This document shows, piece by piece, positions 19,674-28,860 of a stretch of 35,507 nt of DNA. Source of the stretch: Nemertoderma westbladi (Eukaryota > Xenacoelomorpha > Nemertodermatida > Nemertodermatidae). How positions within the stretch are numbered: position 1 is the first letter of the stretch; each line of letters opens with the position of its first letter. The stretch is taken from positions 1-35,507 of the forward strand of contig JAUCBJ010000496.1 in assembly GCA_032718475.1 (NCBI GenBank), written 5' to 3'. The notes below the pieces were generated by a model. The model made no database searches. It saw nothing but the letters and a program-made list of their open reading frames with translations, and was not told where the DNA came from. A program made the position numbers and the translations under genes.

Positions 19674-20394
19674 TTTATTTATTTATATATTTAGGTTATG
19701 GGGTATATTCAATTGTAAGTGCATGAAAAATATCAGTATTAAGTTAAATAATAAATATTTGTTTCTTGGGTATATAGTAATAACAATATTTTTAATAAAT
19801 ATATAGGATGTGGTAAGTGACGGCGCGGTAAAAGCCGCAACCCATCTTAACACGTTCGTGGAGCCTTTACGCAATATAACAAAGTTTAATGCGTTGTTCG
19901 TGGAGCCTTTACGGAATTAACAAAGTTTAACGCATTCATGAGACCTTCACACGGCAACAAGTGAGGCAAAGTTTTTAGCGCGTGGGCGCCATTAATAACA
20001 ACTTGCCAGTAAAACCGGGATAATCGACCATAGCCGTAAGGGGCCTAACTCTTTCCATGTTACATATATACCAAGCATCTGCTGCCCGCCCTATGTGGTT
20101 AACACCAAGGCCAGAATCTCTATCCATGTTACGCGCATTAGACAATAATTAAATGCTCTAATGACAATCAATGGTCTGGGTTCAATCTACTCGCATATGT
20201 CACCGGTTTCACAAAAGAAATAAGCCATATATAGATACATTGTGAAGCATAGATAATTAGCCTTACCAAATTAGCTAGTTCTGTTGTAGTTTGCTATATT
20301 AACATTGGGAATAGCGATACCGGCATCACTTTATTATTTAAATTATTAAATTATAAATTATTAAATTAAATTATATTATTAAAATTTAGACATA
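19674..20394. other. Non-coding spacer with three-unit repeat
   Basis: No gene was recognised. TTCGTGGAGCCTTTACG is followed by an AACAAAGTTTAA-type word in units starting at 19855 and 19897, with a diverged third unit at 19935 (42 and 38 bp spacing). The far end (20338-20390) is almost pure A/T. The place, between the last capsid-module gene and the right inverted repeat, would suit 3' processing or a packaging or replication signal, but nothing proves either. Confidence 0.45.
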
Positions 20395-20670
20395 ATGGCC
20401 GAAGGCGGTAAACCGACGTTGGTTGTAGAACCTTTCACACATCATCATTCATCGTTTCAACAATTTAACAAAATGAATCTAATAAGAGTTATGTGGAGGC
20501 ATAGGGTGCAGGCGATGCACTCGCCGGACGTAGCCGGGCTGCGTAAAGATGGGGTGGTCCCAGCGCGCCTGGTGATCGTCGTCTTACCGATCGCCGGTAG
20601 ACGACCGATGTGCATGTGCCTGCCGCAAAGGGTTGGGGAAACGCATTCGCCACCGCCAGCCGAAAATTAA
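20395..20670 (+). CDS. Unrecognised 91-codon open frame, GC-rich second half
   Basis: The frame begins MAEGGKPTLVVEPF, preceded by an AT-rich stretch. From about 20500 to 20660 the base composition becomes clearly GC-rich compared with the AT-rich surroundings, and the protein turns Arg/Pro/Val-rich. The abrupt change could mean an inserted fragment or an ORF that is only partly a gene. No family was recognised. It is the last open frame before the right inverted repeat. Confidence that it is a real gene is low. Confidence 0.25.
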   Translation: MAEGGKPTLVVEPFTHHHSSFQQFNKMNLIRVMWRHRVQAMHSPDVAGLRKDGVVPARLVIVVLPIAGRRPMCMCLPQRVGETHSPPPAEN

Positions 20671-20900
20671 TGTAAGTAATAATTTCGACAATTAATATAA
20701 TAACAATAATAATCAACAAATTCAACAATAGTACCTATACATGCTAAAGGCTTTGCTTACTTTGTGCTGCACGAAGGCTCAGGACATCAGGTTAGCATGC
20801 TATAGCGAGGTGCATACCCCCGGGAAGTCCGGATAGTTCTCTATACGCAGGTGTGGTACCCAATCAATGTATGTATGCCCACCAAGAATAATCGATCAAA
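20671..20900. other. Non-coding gap before right inverted repeat
   Basis: No gene or recognised repeat is visible. The sequence changes from AT-rich (20671-20730) to mixed composition, ending at the CTCGCCCC that starts module B. Confidence 0.4.
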
Positions 20901-21420
20901 CTCGCCCCACAACTCGTTAATGGTACCCATATGCTAAGGCTTCACTCGCTTCATGGCTCGCCCTATTTTTTCATCAAATCACTGTGTAACCGAGTTATTA
21001 GCAATTAAAATTTATGTCGGTGCCAGACGGCGATAAGACAACTCACCGATGGCACCTATATGCATTCACACACTTCATGGCTCACCCCTCCGCATATAAG
21101 TAGAATAATCAAATTAAAAATAATGTTATAAATACTCTAACTTTATACTCACTCCACGGCTCGCCCCACAACTAGTTGCTTAGCAATAACTGTAGAATTG
21201 TAATATTGGTGGCTGTCATTAGTTGGTATTTATTTGCTTTTTTTAGTTGTCGTGTCTGTCAGAGTCGATCATGTTAAAGACTTTACCAAACGTCTGCAAC
21301 TCACCTACTTGCTATGTTGGGTTTTACCTATCGCGGTTCAAGGTCAAACGCCAACCAGTAGACACGAATTATCAAATTATAATAATAATATTATAAATAC
21401 AATAACCTTACTTCGCCGTA
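20901..21420. repeat. Right terminal inverted repeat (modules B and A)
   Basis: This is the mirror of the left repeat. B (20901-21125) runs from CTCGCCCCACAACTCGTTAATGGTACCC to the TAAGTAGAATAATCAAATTAAAA block. A (21126-21420) runs through TAGAATTGTAATATTGG, TTTAGTTGTCGTG, CATGTTAAAGACTTTACC and GTCAAACGCCAACC to the GACACGAATT boundary and its AT-rich edge. GCTCGCCC-type motifs mark module edges here too (20955, 21153, 21422). Confidence 0.85.
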
Positions 21421-21652
21421 GCTCGCCCCACCACAACTCGTTAATGGTACCCATATGCTAAGGCTTCCCCCCTTCATGGCTCGTCCAATTTTTCATTTTT
21501 CATTAAATCACGGAATAACCGAGTTATTAGCAATCAAAAATTTATGGCGGTGACATACGGCGATAAGGCAACTCACTGGTGACACCTATATGCTTTCACA
21601 CACTTCACGGCTCGTCCCCTCCCCATATAAGTAGAATAATCAAATTAAAATA
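21421..21652. repeat. Extra copy of inverted-repeat module B, outside the right terminus
   Basis: This is a second B module in the same direction as 20901-21125, so the right flank reads B-A-B while the left reads A'-B'. It has the same landmarks: TTAATGGTACCCATATGCTAAGGCTTC, GAGTTATTAGCAAT, GGCGATAAGGCAACTCAC and TAAGTAGAATAATCAAATTAAAA. It stops at about 21652, directly against BEL/Pao coding sequence. Confidence 0.85.
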
Positions 21653-22212
21653 ATTCCACGGCCCATTCTCTATCCGCGTACTTCTTAATTGTCTTGTCGA
21701 TGTATTCATCCTTTTCGGGGCTCCGTTTAAGCGTCTGCTTTAACTTTCGAAGCCTCGTCAAGACCATCCTCTTATTGTCTGGCAGTGGCACCTTCGGTTG
21801 CTTCCATACCATCCCTATGGAATATTGCCCCCCTTCACATTTCATTGAGTTCCTGACGCTCTCCTGCGCCTGCTTTCCTCCACCGAGGTTCCGACCCCAG
21901 TCTCCTTCAACCCCTCGAAGTCCTGCCGTAGCAGCCTCTTGAGTTGTTTAATTCGGACACTCTAAACAGGATTCTGGTCTTAATTGGGCCACTGAGTGTC
22001 CATCCGAACGGCTTGAGGATCGCCACCGGGTCTTGCTCCCTATCCTCGCTGAAAACAATCTGTAGTTTCTTGTGGGCTGTCTGACAATCCATGCCGACTA
22101 TGAGAGATACTTTTGGGATGTCCAGCTCGGGCACGGAGAAATCGATGTTATCCAGGTACAGGTATTGCTCGACCTCAATCTTTGTGGGTTGCCTGGCGTT
22201 AATATTGATCAA
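21653..22212 (-). pseudogene. BEL/Pao protease-RT linker and N-terminal RT, broken
   Basis: 22212-21907 encodes KVSLIVGMDCQ and PFGWTLSGPIKT, conserved in the BEL/Pao segment after the protease. 21845-21653 encodes IGMVWKQPKVPLPDNKRMVLTRL and a KYADREW end, the conserved start of RT. A frame change and stop lie between them near 21850-21905. The catalytic YXDD region is not present. Confidence 0.8.
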
Positions 22213-22271
22213 TTCTATTATCTGAATGGGTTCGATGGTAGCCCCATAATCGCACCCTGATGTTGTCGCTG

Positions 22272-22778
22272 CTATCTCGCAGCATCCGTTCTCATTCTCA
22301 TGACCTCGCCCTTACTGGAAATAGTGGTTACTGCCATTTTACTTGGCCTCGTCCGTAACCCTATCTTTTCAGCCACCCAACTTTCCGCTAGTGTGAACGC
22401 TGCTCCGCTATCGACCAGCATTAGTGTCGTAACCGATAGCTCATCCTCCCCTATTATCCTCACTGGTACCACTCCGAGTAGTACCGTTCCCCTCTTCTTT
22501 GCTCCCATGGTGCTTGTCGCCATCATCTGGCCTCCACTCCCATCAGTCTCGTCGTATTTTACAGGAGGTTCCCGGCACTCATCCTTCCTGTGTCCTCCTA
22601 CCGTGCATCGATGACATAGTCCATTCTTACCAGTGTAGGCTACCTGATCTTGTTTAAGTAACATCTGCCAATGCTTGCAGTCTATGGTCTTACGGGTCCC
22701 GCTTCTATGCAATTGACATTTGTAATTGGGATTGTAGCGTTCCTTGTATTGCGCTTCACGTATTGCGGGTAGATTCAT
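22272..22778 (-). pseudogene. BEL/Pao zinc knuckle and aspartic protease
   Basis: An open 168-codon segment contains a CQLHRSGTRKTIDC cluster, a canonical CX2CX4HX4C knuckle (CHRCTVGGHRKDEC), and the protease with the active-site motif LMLVDSGAAFTLAE. Upstream it is continuous in sense with the gag domain at 22869-23417 after a frame change; downstream a stop at about 22272 separates it from the RT linker. The third copy has the same knuckle but lacks the DSGA segment. Confidence 0.85.
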
Positions 22779-22868
22779 ATCTAGCAGTCTAGTGTTTTGG
22801 TTACTTGGACTCAGCCTGCTGGGGGTATTGGGTTTGTATTTGTTTGTATTGTTAGTTTGTCTCTGTCC

Positions 22869-23600
22869 CTACCACGGTGTGGCTCTACTCCCAGCTCTCT
22901 GTGGACTAGAAGTCCCCTGCGTGGGCGCATATGGTAGCGACTGTCTCACCTTCGGAAGTGCATTCGCCGCACTATGTTCGTGTTTAGGCCGGCTGTATTC
23001 GGTTTTCGGTGCTTTCCCTAGACTGTCCTCACTATAGACTGGATCTGTGATTAATTCCCCCCTGTAGTTAAGGAAGTTCGACATCTCCTCCAACCCTGGC
23101 TCCGCACCTTTCTTTTCTCGTGAGGAGAAAGCGATCTTTCTCCACTTGTTTCTCAGCCAGATCAGTAGTGCCTGCACTATCGTGGTGATGTTGTTTGATG
23201 CATTGAGTTTGTAAGGTGCATCTAAAGTCTTTAATACTATTAGCGCCTTTTCTACTTTGTTAGCGAAAGTCTTGATGCTAACAGGGCTATCTGCGAGTCC
23301 GCCTGATGTTATTCCCTTTAAGGTTTGTTGGATAATCTTCGCAGGATGGCCGAATTCCCTGTCCAGGGCTCGCCATGCAGTCGTGAATCCTCCTTCAATA
23401 CCTTGGTATTGCCTCACGATGTCGTAAGCTGGCCCCCTGTATAGACTTGTAGATATTTAAGGCACTCCACTCCGCCTGCGTCAGATTTTTTGTTAAGATT
23501 TTGTTGCTGTACATGCGCTGGAATTGCAAATATTCCTCCGGCTTACTACTATCGAACTTGAAGGGCTCCACAAGTTTTCAGCGCGTCGATGAGTGTTGCC
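22869..23600 (-). pseudogene. BEL/Pao gag domain
   Basis: The 182-codon frame 23417-22869 carries the BEL/Pao gag core: FTTAWRALDREFGHPAKI, LKTLDAPYKLNASNNITT and IWLRNKWRKIAF. Sequence to the right, up to about 23600, continues the same domain in other frames (MGMATLIDAL near 23590). The same blocks occur in the third copy at 34756-35490. Gag assembles the intracellular particle; here it is interrupted by frame changes near 23420-23580. Confidence 0.85.
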
Positions 23601-23709
23601 ATTCCCATAGCTTGAACTTCTAGCACGCTTGACGGTAGAGATACAGGCTCCTTTAGTGTTGGCTGCGGTTCACCTATCGGGCCCGTCGACTTTCCCTGGG
23701 TGGGATATA

Positions 23710-25438
23710 TCATCGGGGGTAGTGGTCCCCTCCATATCTCTGTATATCCGGATCCAATCCCGTCATTCGCGTTACCCTATCACCTACACTATCTCTCCCA
23801 GCATGGCCTATAGTATGTGCAGTAAGACCTACAGTATGTCCTGCAGTCTGCCTGTGTCCTTCCAGATCGAAGTTTAATCTTCTCGAATATTCCAAGAATT
23901 CCTCCCCGCGACTACCATATTCTCGATCACCAGCTACGTTCCAATGGGAAGTTTCCCTCCAATCACCTCTCCTATCTTCTTCCTCGTAATGGTACACTCT
24001 GTACCCCTCACCCGGGCGTTTTCTGCCCCCCCTCCCCCCTCTCGTCATTAATTGGTTGTGGTGGGGTGCCCGTATCCCCCCCCCCACCCCACCTCTTATC
24101 TCCCCCATGTTCCCTTCCATTCAAAGCGTTAGTTCTATCCTCACTGGGTTTATTTACCCCTATTCCTCTCTGCGCAACTGCGTGGCCTTGCAGGCTCTCA
24201 CTAGGCGAATTGCCTCTTTCCCTTACGTTTATATTAATTGTACCGCCATTAGCCTCGCCCTGTTGATTTGTTACGTTATTATTTAGGTTATTTTGATTAA
24301 TTCTGCCGGGGTTATTTATTATATTGTTATCTGGATTATTATTTAAATAATTTTGGTCACCAATATTTATATCATTTAAATTATGTTGTTCACCGTTATT
24401 TGTATTATTACTTAAATTATTTTGTGCAGACCCATTTTTGCCAGTTCTAATCCGCGTTTCTGTCTCGCCTGATATGCATTAACCCCCTCAACCGGGTATG
24501 CATATCATCCCGCATCTTTACCCGCCCTCTCTCTTTCTCTATCCTCTCTAATACTCTGGTTGGCTAACTCTGCCTCCCTCGCCTCCCGTTCTCTACACTC
24601 GTTTGCTTCTCTCTCAATTCTCTCAGCGCTCATTTTCCACTCTCGCCTCCCGCTCCTCACGCTCCTTGCGCGTTTATGTAGCGGACTTTTCGGTTGCGAC
24701 GGACTCCCGTCGCCTGCCTATCCTACTAATTTTTCCCGTGTTTACTGGGATTCCTACTAACCAACGACACCGAATCTTCGGGGTTAACCTTGGATTCGCC
24801 GTCGTGCGGGTCCGCCCATCCCACTAACTTAATCCCCCTCGCATCTACTAGATAAGGCCCTACATACACTACACTGGCCTCCACACCTCGGATCGCCACA
24901 ATTCGAACAGTTCTGTCGCGACCCTCCTTGCCCTTTCACTTGCTAGTTCCCCCTTCCCAAATCGGACTAGATAGCGAAAATGTTTGTTGCACTCACCTAG
25001 CCTTTGGTACAACTTGGACTGGTCTACCTTTCTCCCCTCTCTAGCGTCCTTCAACAACGTTGGTGCTGTACCCTTGTCTCAGGCGATCACTCATCCTGAC
25101 GTCTTCCTTGTGGACTTTGCCTTCCCTCCTTGTCCGGCGCCGTACCGTCGGCCCCACCGTCGCCGTTCTGGTGGGCCGTTCTCCGCCCTCGGCCACTGGT
25201 TGGCCGGCGACTTCGGTACCTCGCTCGCCGCTGTGATCTCGCGTCGACTCGCTCTCCTCTCCTCCTCGTACTCGGCCGCCCTCCTCCTCGACGTCCGGAG
25301 CATCCCTCATTGGCGAATCTGGTGTGGAGGGCCGGTACCGCCTCATCGCCGCCTCCCGAATCGTTTGGTCTCTATCGCTCGGGGTGTGCGGCGGAGTTCC
25401 TCGGCACTTTCTGAACCGCGTGGCGTGTGTTCGCTCAT
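23710..25438 (-). pseudogene. BEL/Pao gag N-terminal region with Asn-rich low-complexity segment
   Basis: A start at 25436-25438 (MSEHTPRGSES) and frames at 25346-25041 and 25057-24869 give a charged Arg/Glu-rich N-terminus with KLYQRLGECNKHFRYLVRFG. From about 24450 to 24230 the frame is dominated by Asn (repeats of NNL, NNN and INI), the only strongly AT-rich block in an otherwise GC-rich region. 24120-23710 is Gly/Arg/His-rich. Several frame changes separate these parts. The role is inferred from position alone. Confidence 0.6.
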
Positions 25439-26575
25439 CTTGGCGCTCTCAGTCGTGGTCACAGTTTCTCTAGCTGGATGTTTTAGCAGTTTTTAGCTGT
25501 TGTGTCATTGGCAGTTTTGACTGTGATGGGAACCAACAGAGTTGGCTGTATCGGATCCTGACCGGTGTGTGAATTGTACGCATCGCCGCGTCCGCGGGCT
25601 GCTGAGCTGTCTACTGGATCTATTTAATAGGCCAAAGGCCATTCGAAATAACTGAGTTCGGTTGTCAGTGTTAATAATCACAGTAAACGATAATAGCACA
25701 GTCTGAATATAATAGCATGCAATACAACGGTTAGTGACGATGGTCAAAACTGTTCCGGTCTCACAACTGTAAGGAACCAACTGAACCAGTAATCAATAAC
25801 TACAATGGTTATATTATCATTGACACATACTAAATTACCTCTATGCTACTGAGTGGCCTGAATATCCAATAGATGCGCTCTAATCACCCCCAATGTGCTT
25901 TCCCGCCCACCATTGGCTTAACCTGATTAATTGTCACCTCGCCACTCCCTTTTGTCACCATCCCTTCGTGCTAGCCTTACTAGCTTGTTTGTCCCTCTGA
26001 GGTGGTTTGACCTATCAACTCTCACTGTGGCTTACGGCGTGTATCGCCCCAGTTGGTTATGAGGTGACATTATTATTGGTAATCTCACCCCGCCAACTAT
26101 ATTGTATAATGTCACTAATACCATTTTCGGTGGGTAATGCATGGAATTGAATCCGCTTACAAGAAATTTTATCAAATCGAAAGACATGGTATGGGTGCCA
26201 GGAATGCCTTATATCTCGAAAACTACTGAAGCAATTTAGTTAGGGACAAGTACTTTCGACGCACTAGACATATTGTTTCAGGGATTATATCTAATGGAAA
26301 TAATGGCCCACTAAATTTAGGGGCTTTGCAGCAGCTTGGCGGGTCGTATCTATAGTATGTCATGCTAGTAGTTTCTGAAATTTTTACAAGAAGTATTTTT
26401 TTAACTACTGTAGGCCTACTTTTTCATTAATTTTTGATTAAAAGTGCCAGAAAATAAAAAATTTAAAGCCATTTCTCAAATTAAAAAAATGTTGTCTGAT
26501 CGCCAGAGTTGATGTATGCCTGAGGCAGTGCAAAACAAGTAGACATATATCAATATCAACGCCAGTATGTGTATA
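25439..26575 (-). other. Non-coding: leader and probable 5' LTR of second BEL/Pao copy, then unassigned sequence
   Basis: No gene was recognised. Since gag starts at 25438 on the minus strand, the leader and 5' LTR should begin here. A minus-strand CTATTAAATA box at about 25621-25630 with a GC-rich stretch downstream could be the LTR promoter. I could not delimit the LTR: the matching 3' LTR is not in the window. 26140-26575 shows no pattern beyond AT-richness. Confidence 0.4.
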
Positions 26576-26600
26576 TATAGGGTGAGTGAGGGAGACTTGA
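26576..26600 (+). repeat. Left 25-bp terminal inverted repeat
   Basis: Reads TATAGGGTGAGTGAGGGAGA followed by CTTGA, and pairs with 29941-29965 with one mismatch. Confidence 0.85.
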
Positions 26601-26707
26601 ACCTCAAAAGTTATAATCGCTCTAAAGAACAGATAAATAAATTTTTCAATGCCGTTTGAACTTTTTCACATTACAGTTATGATTGCTATCATTATTTGAG
26701 AGTTTGA

Positions 26708-28860
26708 CTTCACACTACAGCTGAGCAACAGGTATGAGGTTCTTGCCTCTGAGGCGGCAGATCACTGTGAGGGCTATACTGCCTTCACAGAGGGGTTAAG
26801 TTAGCAGCTGCAGAAACAGTTCCTGTATACCCTCGAAACAGGAAACGGGCCCCCTGGACTGACAACAAAATTCAGAAGTGCCGAAATGACCTCTACAAGG
26901 CGCAGAAAGAGTCCCGACTCAAACAGACTACAGCGGCCAAGAATGCAGTTAAGGCTGCATCTAGGTCCCTGAACAGGCAGTACTCTGTTAATTTACAGGA
27001 GCTAATAAACCAACAGGTTGATGCCATCAATGATGCTGAGGACAGCAGGCAATCATCCCAGGCATGGAGATCGATCAATCTTGCTTGCTGGTCGAAAAAG
27101 CCAACCAACCACCAAGGTTAAGGCTGAATCACCAGCCGATCGCCTCAATGGTTGGAAGGCCCACTTCGAAAAGCTCCTCAATAATGACAGGGTATTGCCT
27201 CATAACTTTATAGAAGTAAAAGTGTCTGAGTCTGTACTCCCAGATATTCCCATTGGCGATATCTCCTTTGCAGAAGTGAAGGCTGCTGCAAAGAGCATTA
27301 AGACCAATCGTGCCAGTGGAGTAGATGGTGTTCCCCCTGAGGTCTTTAAAATACCTGAGTGTTTAAAGCTCATCTATCCCATCATAGTAGACATGTGCCG
27401 AACAACAAGAGTCCCACAAGAAATGAAAACAAATAAGTTGGTGCCAGTTCCCAAGAAAGGCAACTTAACACTCTATGGTTCTTTTCGGGGAATCTCATTG
27501 ATCTCGATTGCTGCAAAGCTATACAATAGAATTCTATTAAATCGCATCAGGGATCCCATTGAGAGACTGCTCCGTGGAAATCAGAATGGGTTCCGTAAAG
27601 GTCGTGGGACCATGGAGCCCATTTTGGCACTTAGAAGGATAATTGAAGAGTTATCAAAAAAGAAAGACAGGCATCTGGCTGTTATCTTTGTTGACTTCTT
27701 CAAGGCCTTTGATTCAGACTCTCGCTCACGTATGTTCAGCATACTTTCATTATATGGGATTCCTGATGAAATTATTGCAGCAAATCAGATCAGTATACGA
27801 TGGTTCGACAACATTTGTGTCTACTGTTGACGGTGACACAGAACCATTTGAAGTGTTATGGGGCGTCCTCCAGGGAGACACACTTGCACCATTCTTGTTC
27901 ATAATTGTAGTTGACTATATTCTACGCATGTCCTTAGATCATCATAATGATGATGGGGTGATGATATCTCCACCTACTGGCTCCAGAAGTCGAGGAAATC
28001 CTGCCAAGTACCTAACTGATCTAGACTTTGCTGATGACTTAGGAGTCACTAGAGTCACTAGAGAGAATCACTAGAGGGAGCCCAACGGCTCCTCAGCTCA
28101 TTAGAACATGCTGCTTCTAGTGTTGGTCTTTTCATTAACTCCAGAAAGACCACAATTTTGACAGTTAACTTTGCAGCCTCAGCATGTCTCAGCAAGTCTC
28201 TGATCGGATGAGCATAAGCTCAAAAGATGGTATGCTTGAGCATGTGGATGACTTCTGTTACCTGGGATCATGGATCCGAAAGTCAGGTGAGGACCTTGGA
28301 ATACGTAAGGGAAAGGCATGGGCAGCCTTGAATAGGCTTTCCAGGATCTGGAAGTCAACGAGAATTAATCGGAAACTTAAGGTCCGATTATTTAGAGCAG
28401 CAGTAGTTCCAGTACTCCTCTATGGGAGTCCATGCTGGGCTCTAACTGCTGAGGACACCAAATCTCTGGATGGCACATTCACAAGAATGCTACGCCGGGT
28501 TCATTGTGTCAAGCACAATGCACACATCTCCAACCAGACACTATATAACATTGGAGATGTCTCATTGGTTCCCCCAAGCTTGACACTAGAACAAAATCGC
28601 CTCCGCTTTGCAGGATATTGCTTTCGCCGTGAGGACCAGCCAGTGCATTATCTTGTACTTTGGCAGCCTCATGGAGTGAATAAGCATGGTGGACAGCCCA
28701 TGACTTTCTTGAGACGCATTTTAAAGGACACTGGCCTTGAAGATGCGGATGATCTAGCAAATGTCACGGGTGATGGGGAGTTGTGGCGGTGCAATTTTGT
28801 CGATAAGCCGGCACAGCATTCTTAAAAATGCAGCTGCAATGCAGCATGCCGATCCTAGTA
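26708..28860 (+). mobile_element. RTE-like non-LTR retrotransposon, 5'-truncated copy 1
   Basis: A perfect 10-bp target duplication, GAGAGTTTGA, flanks it at 26698-26707 and 28861-28870. The 5' end begins inside the end of the endonuclease region (a LSNRYEVLA segment near 26720), so most of the endonuclease is missing. The 3' end is a short TAG-type tail after the stop codon. It belongs with copy 2 (31475-33435), very similar in sequence. The RTE clade is inferred from the protein and the microsatellite-like tail; other non-LTR clades are possible. Confidence 0.85.
26800..28825 (+). pseudogene. RTE-like reverse transcriptase, copy 1, frameshifted
   Basis: The protein nicks target DNA (endonuclease) and copies RNA into it (RT). 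The open parts are a Lys/Arg-rich linker (26830-27100), RT from 27100 with PVPKKGNLTLYGSFRGISLI, GNQNGFRKGRGT, VIFVDFFKAFDS (first catalytic Asp), GVLQGDTLAPFLF and FADDLG (catalytic Asp pair), then a C-terminal domain ending near 28825. Breaks: a frame change near 27100, an extra A near 27781 relative to copy 2, a short insertion of repeated GTCACTAGA-type bases near 28045-28065, and a further indel near 28169. Confidence 0.85.

Larger units (their letters stand above)
11155..21420. mobile_element. Decayed Polinton/adintovirus-like element (endogenous virus-like transposon)
   Basis: Two imperfect inverted repeats of about 0.5 kb (11155-11634 and 20901-21420) enclose a gene set typical of the morphogenesis half of Polinton (Maverick)/adintovirus elements: penton-like minor capsid (twice), an F54H12.2-like capsid protein, a pX-like basic core protein and an adenain-like protease, plus a dUTPase. 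Two unidentified minus-strand genes lie on the left. The plus-strand genes have frameshifts and stops, so this copy is dead. I found no protein-primed DNA polymerase B, retroviral-like integrase or packaging ATPase, and 10.3 kb is short for Polintons, which are usually 15-20 kb. It may be non-autonomous, deleted, or a different lineage. True ends and target duplication were not fixed. Confidence 0.75.
21653..25438 (-). mobile_element. BEL/Pao retrotransposon, second copy, truncated in RT
   Basis: On the minus strand from 25438 leftwards come a charged gag N-terminus, a low-complexity Asn-rich stretch, the gag domain, zinc knuckles, an aspartic protease with an intact DSGA, and the first part of the RT region. 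It stops at about 21653, exactly where module B of the virus-like element begins, so RT catalytic sites, RNase H and integrase are gone. Several frame changes and stops break it. It is clearly related to the third copy (33861-35507). Confidence 0.85.

Noticed and set aside
20500-20660. tRNA or tRNA-derived SINE in the GC-rich patch
   Set aside because: No cloverleaf or recognisable A/B box pair could be drawn.
11155-21420. Polinton DNA polymerase B and integrase inside the element
   Set aside because: I looked in both strands for a PolB DTDS-type site and for an integrase HHCC/DDE pattern and found neither.
24984-25496. 170-codon plus-strand frame
   Set aside because: Antisense to the GC-rich gag N-terminus of the second BEL/Pao copy; no motif of its own.
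25439-26100. Exact LTR and primer-binding site for the second BEL/Pao copy
   Set aside because: No second LTR is available in the window, and no convincing tRNA-complementary site could be fixed.
28509-28760. Minus-strand frame within RTE-like copy 1, and its counterpart at 31589-31840
   Set aside because: Both are antisense shadows of the conserved RT C-terminal domain.
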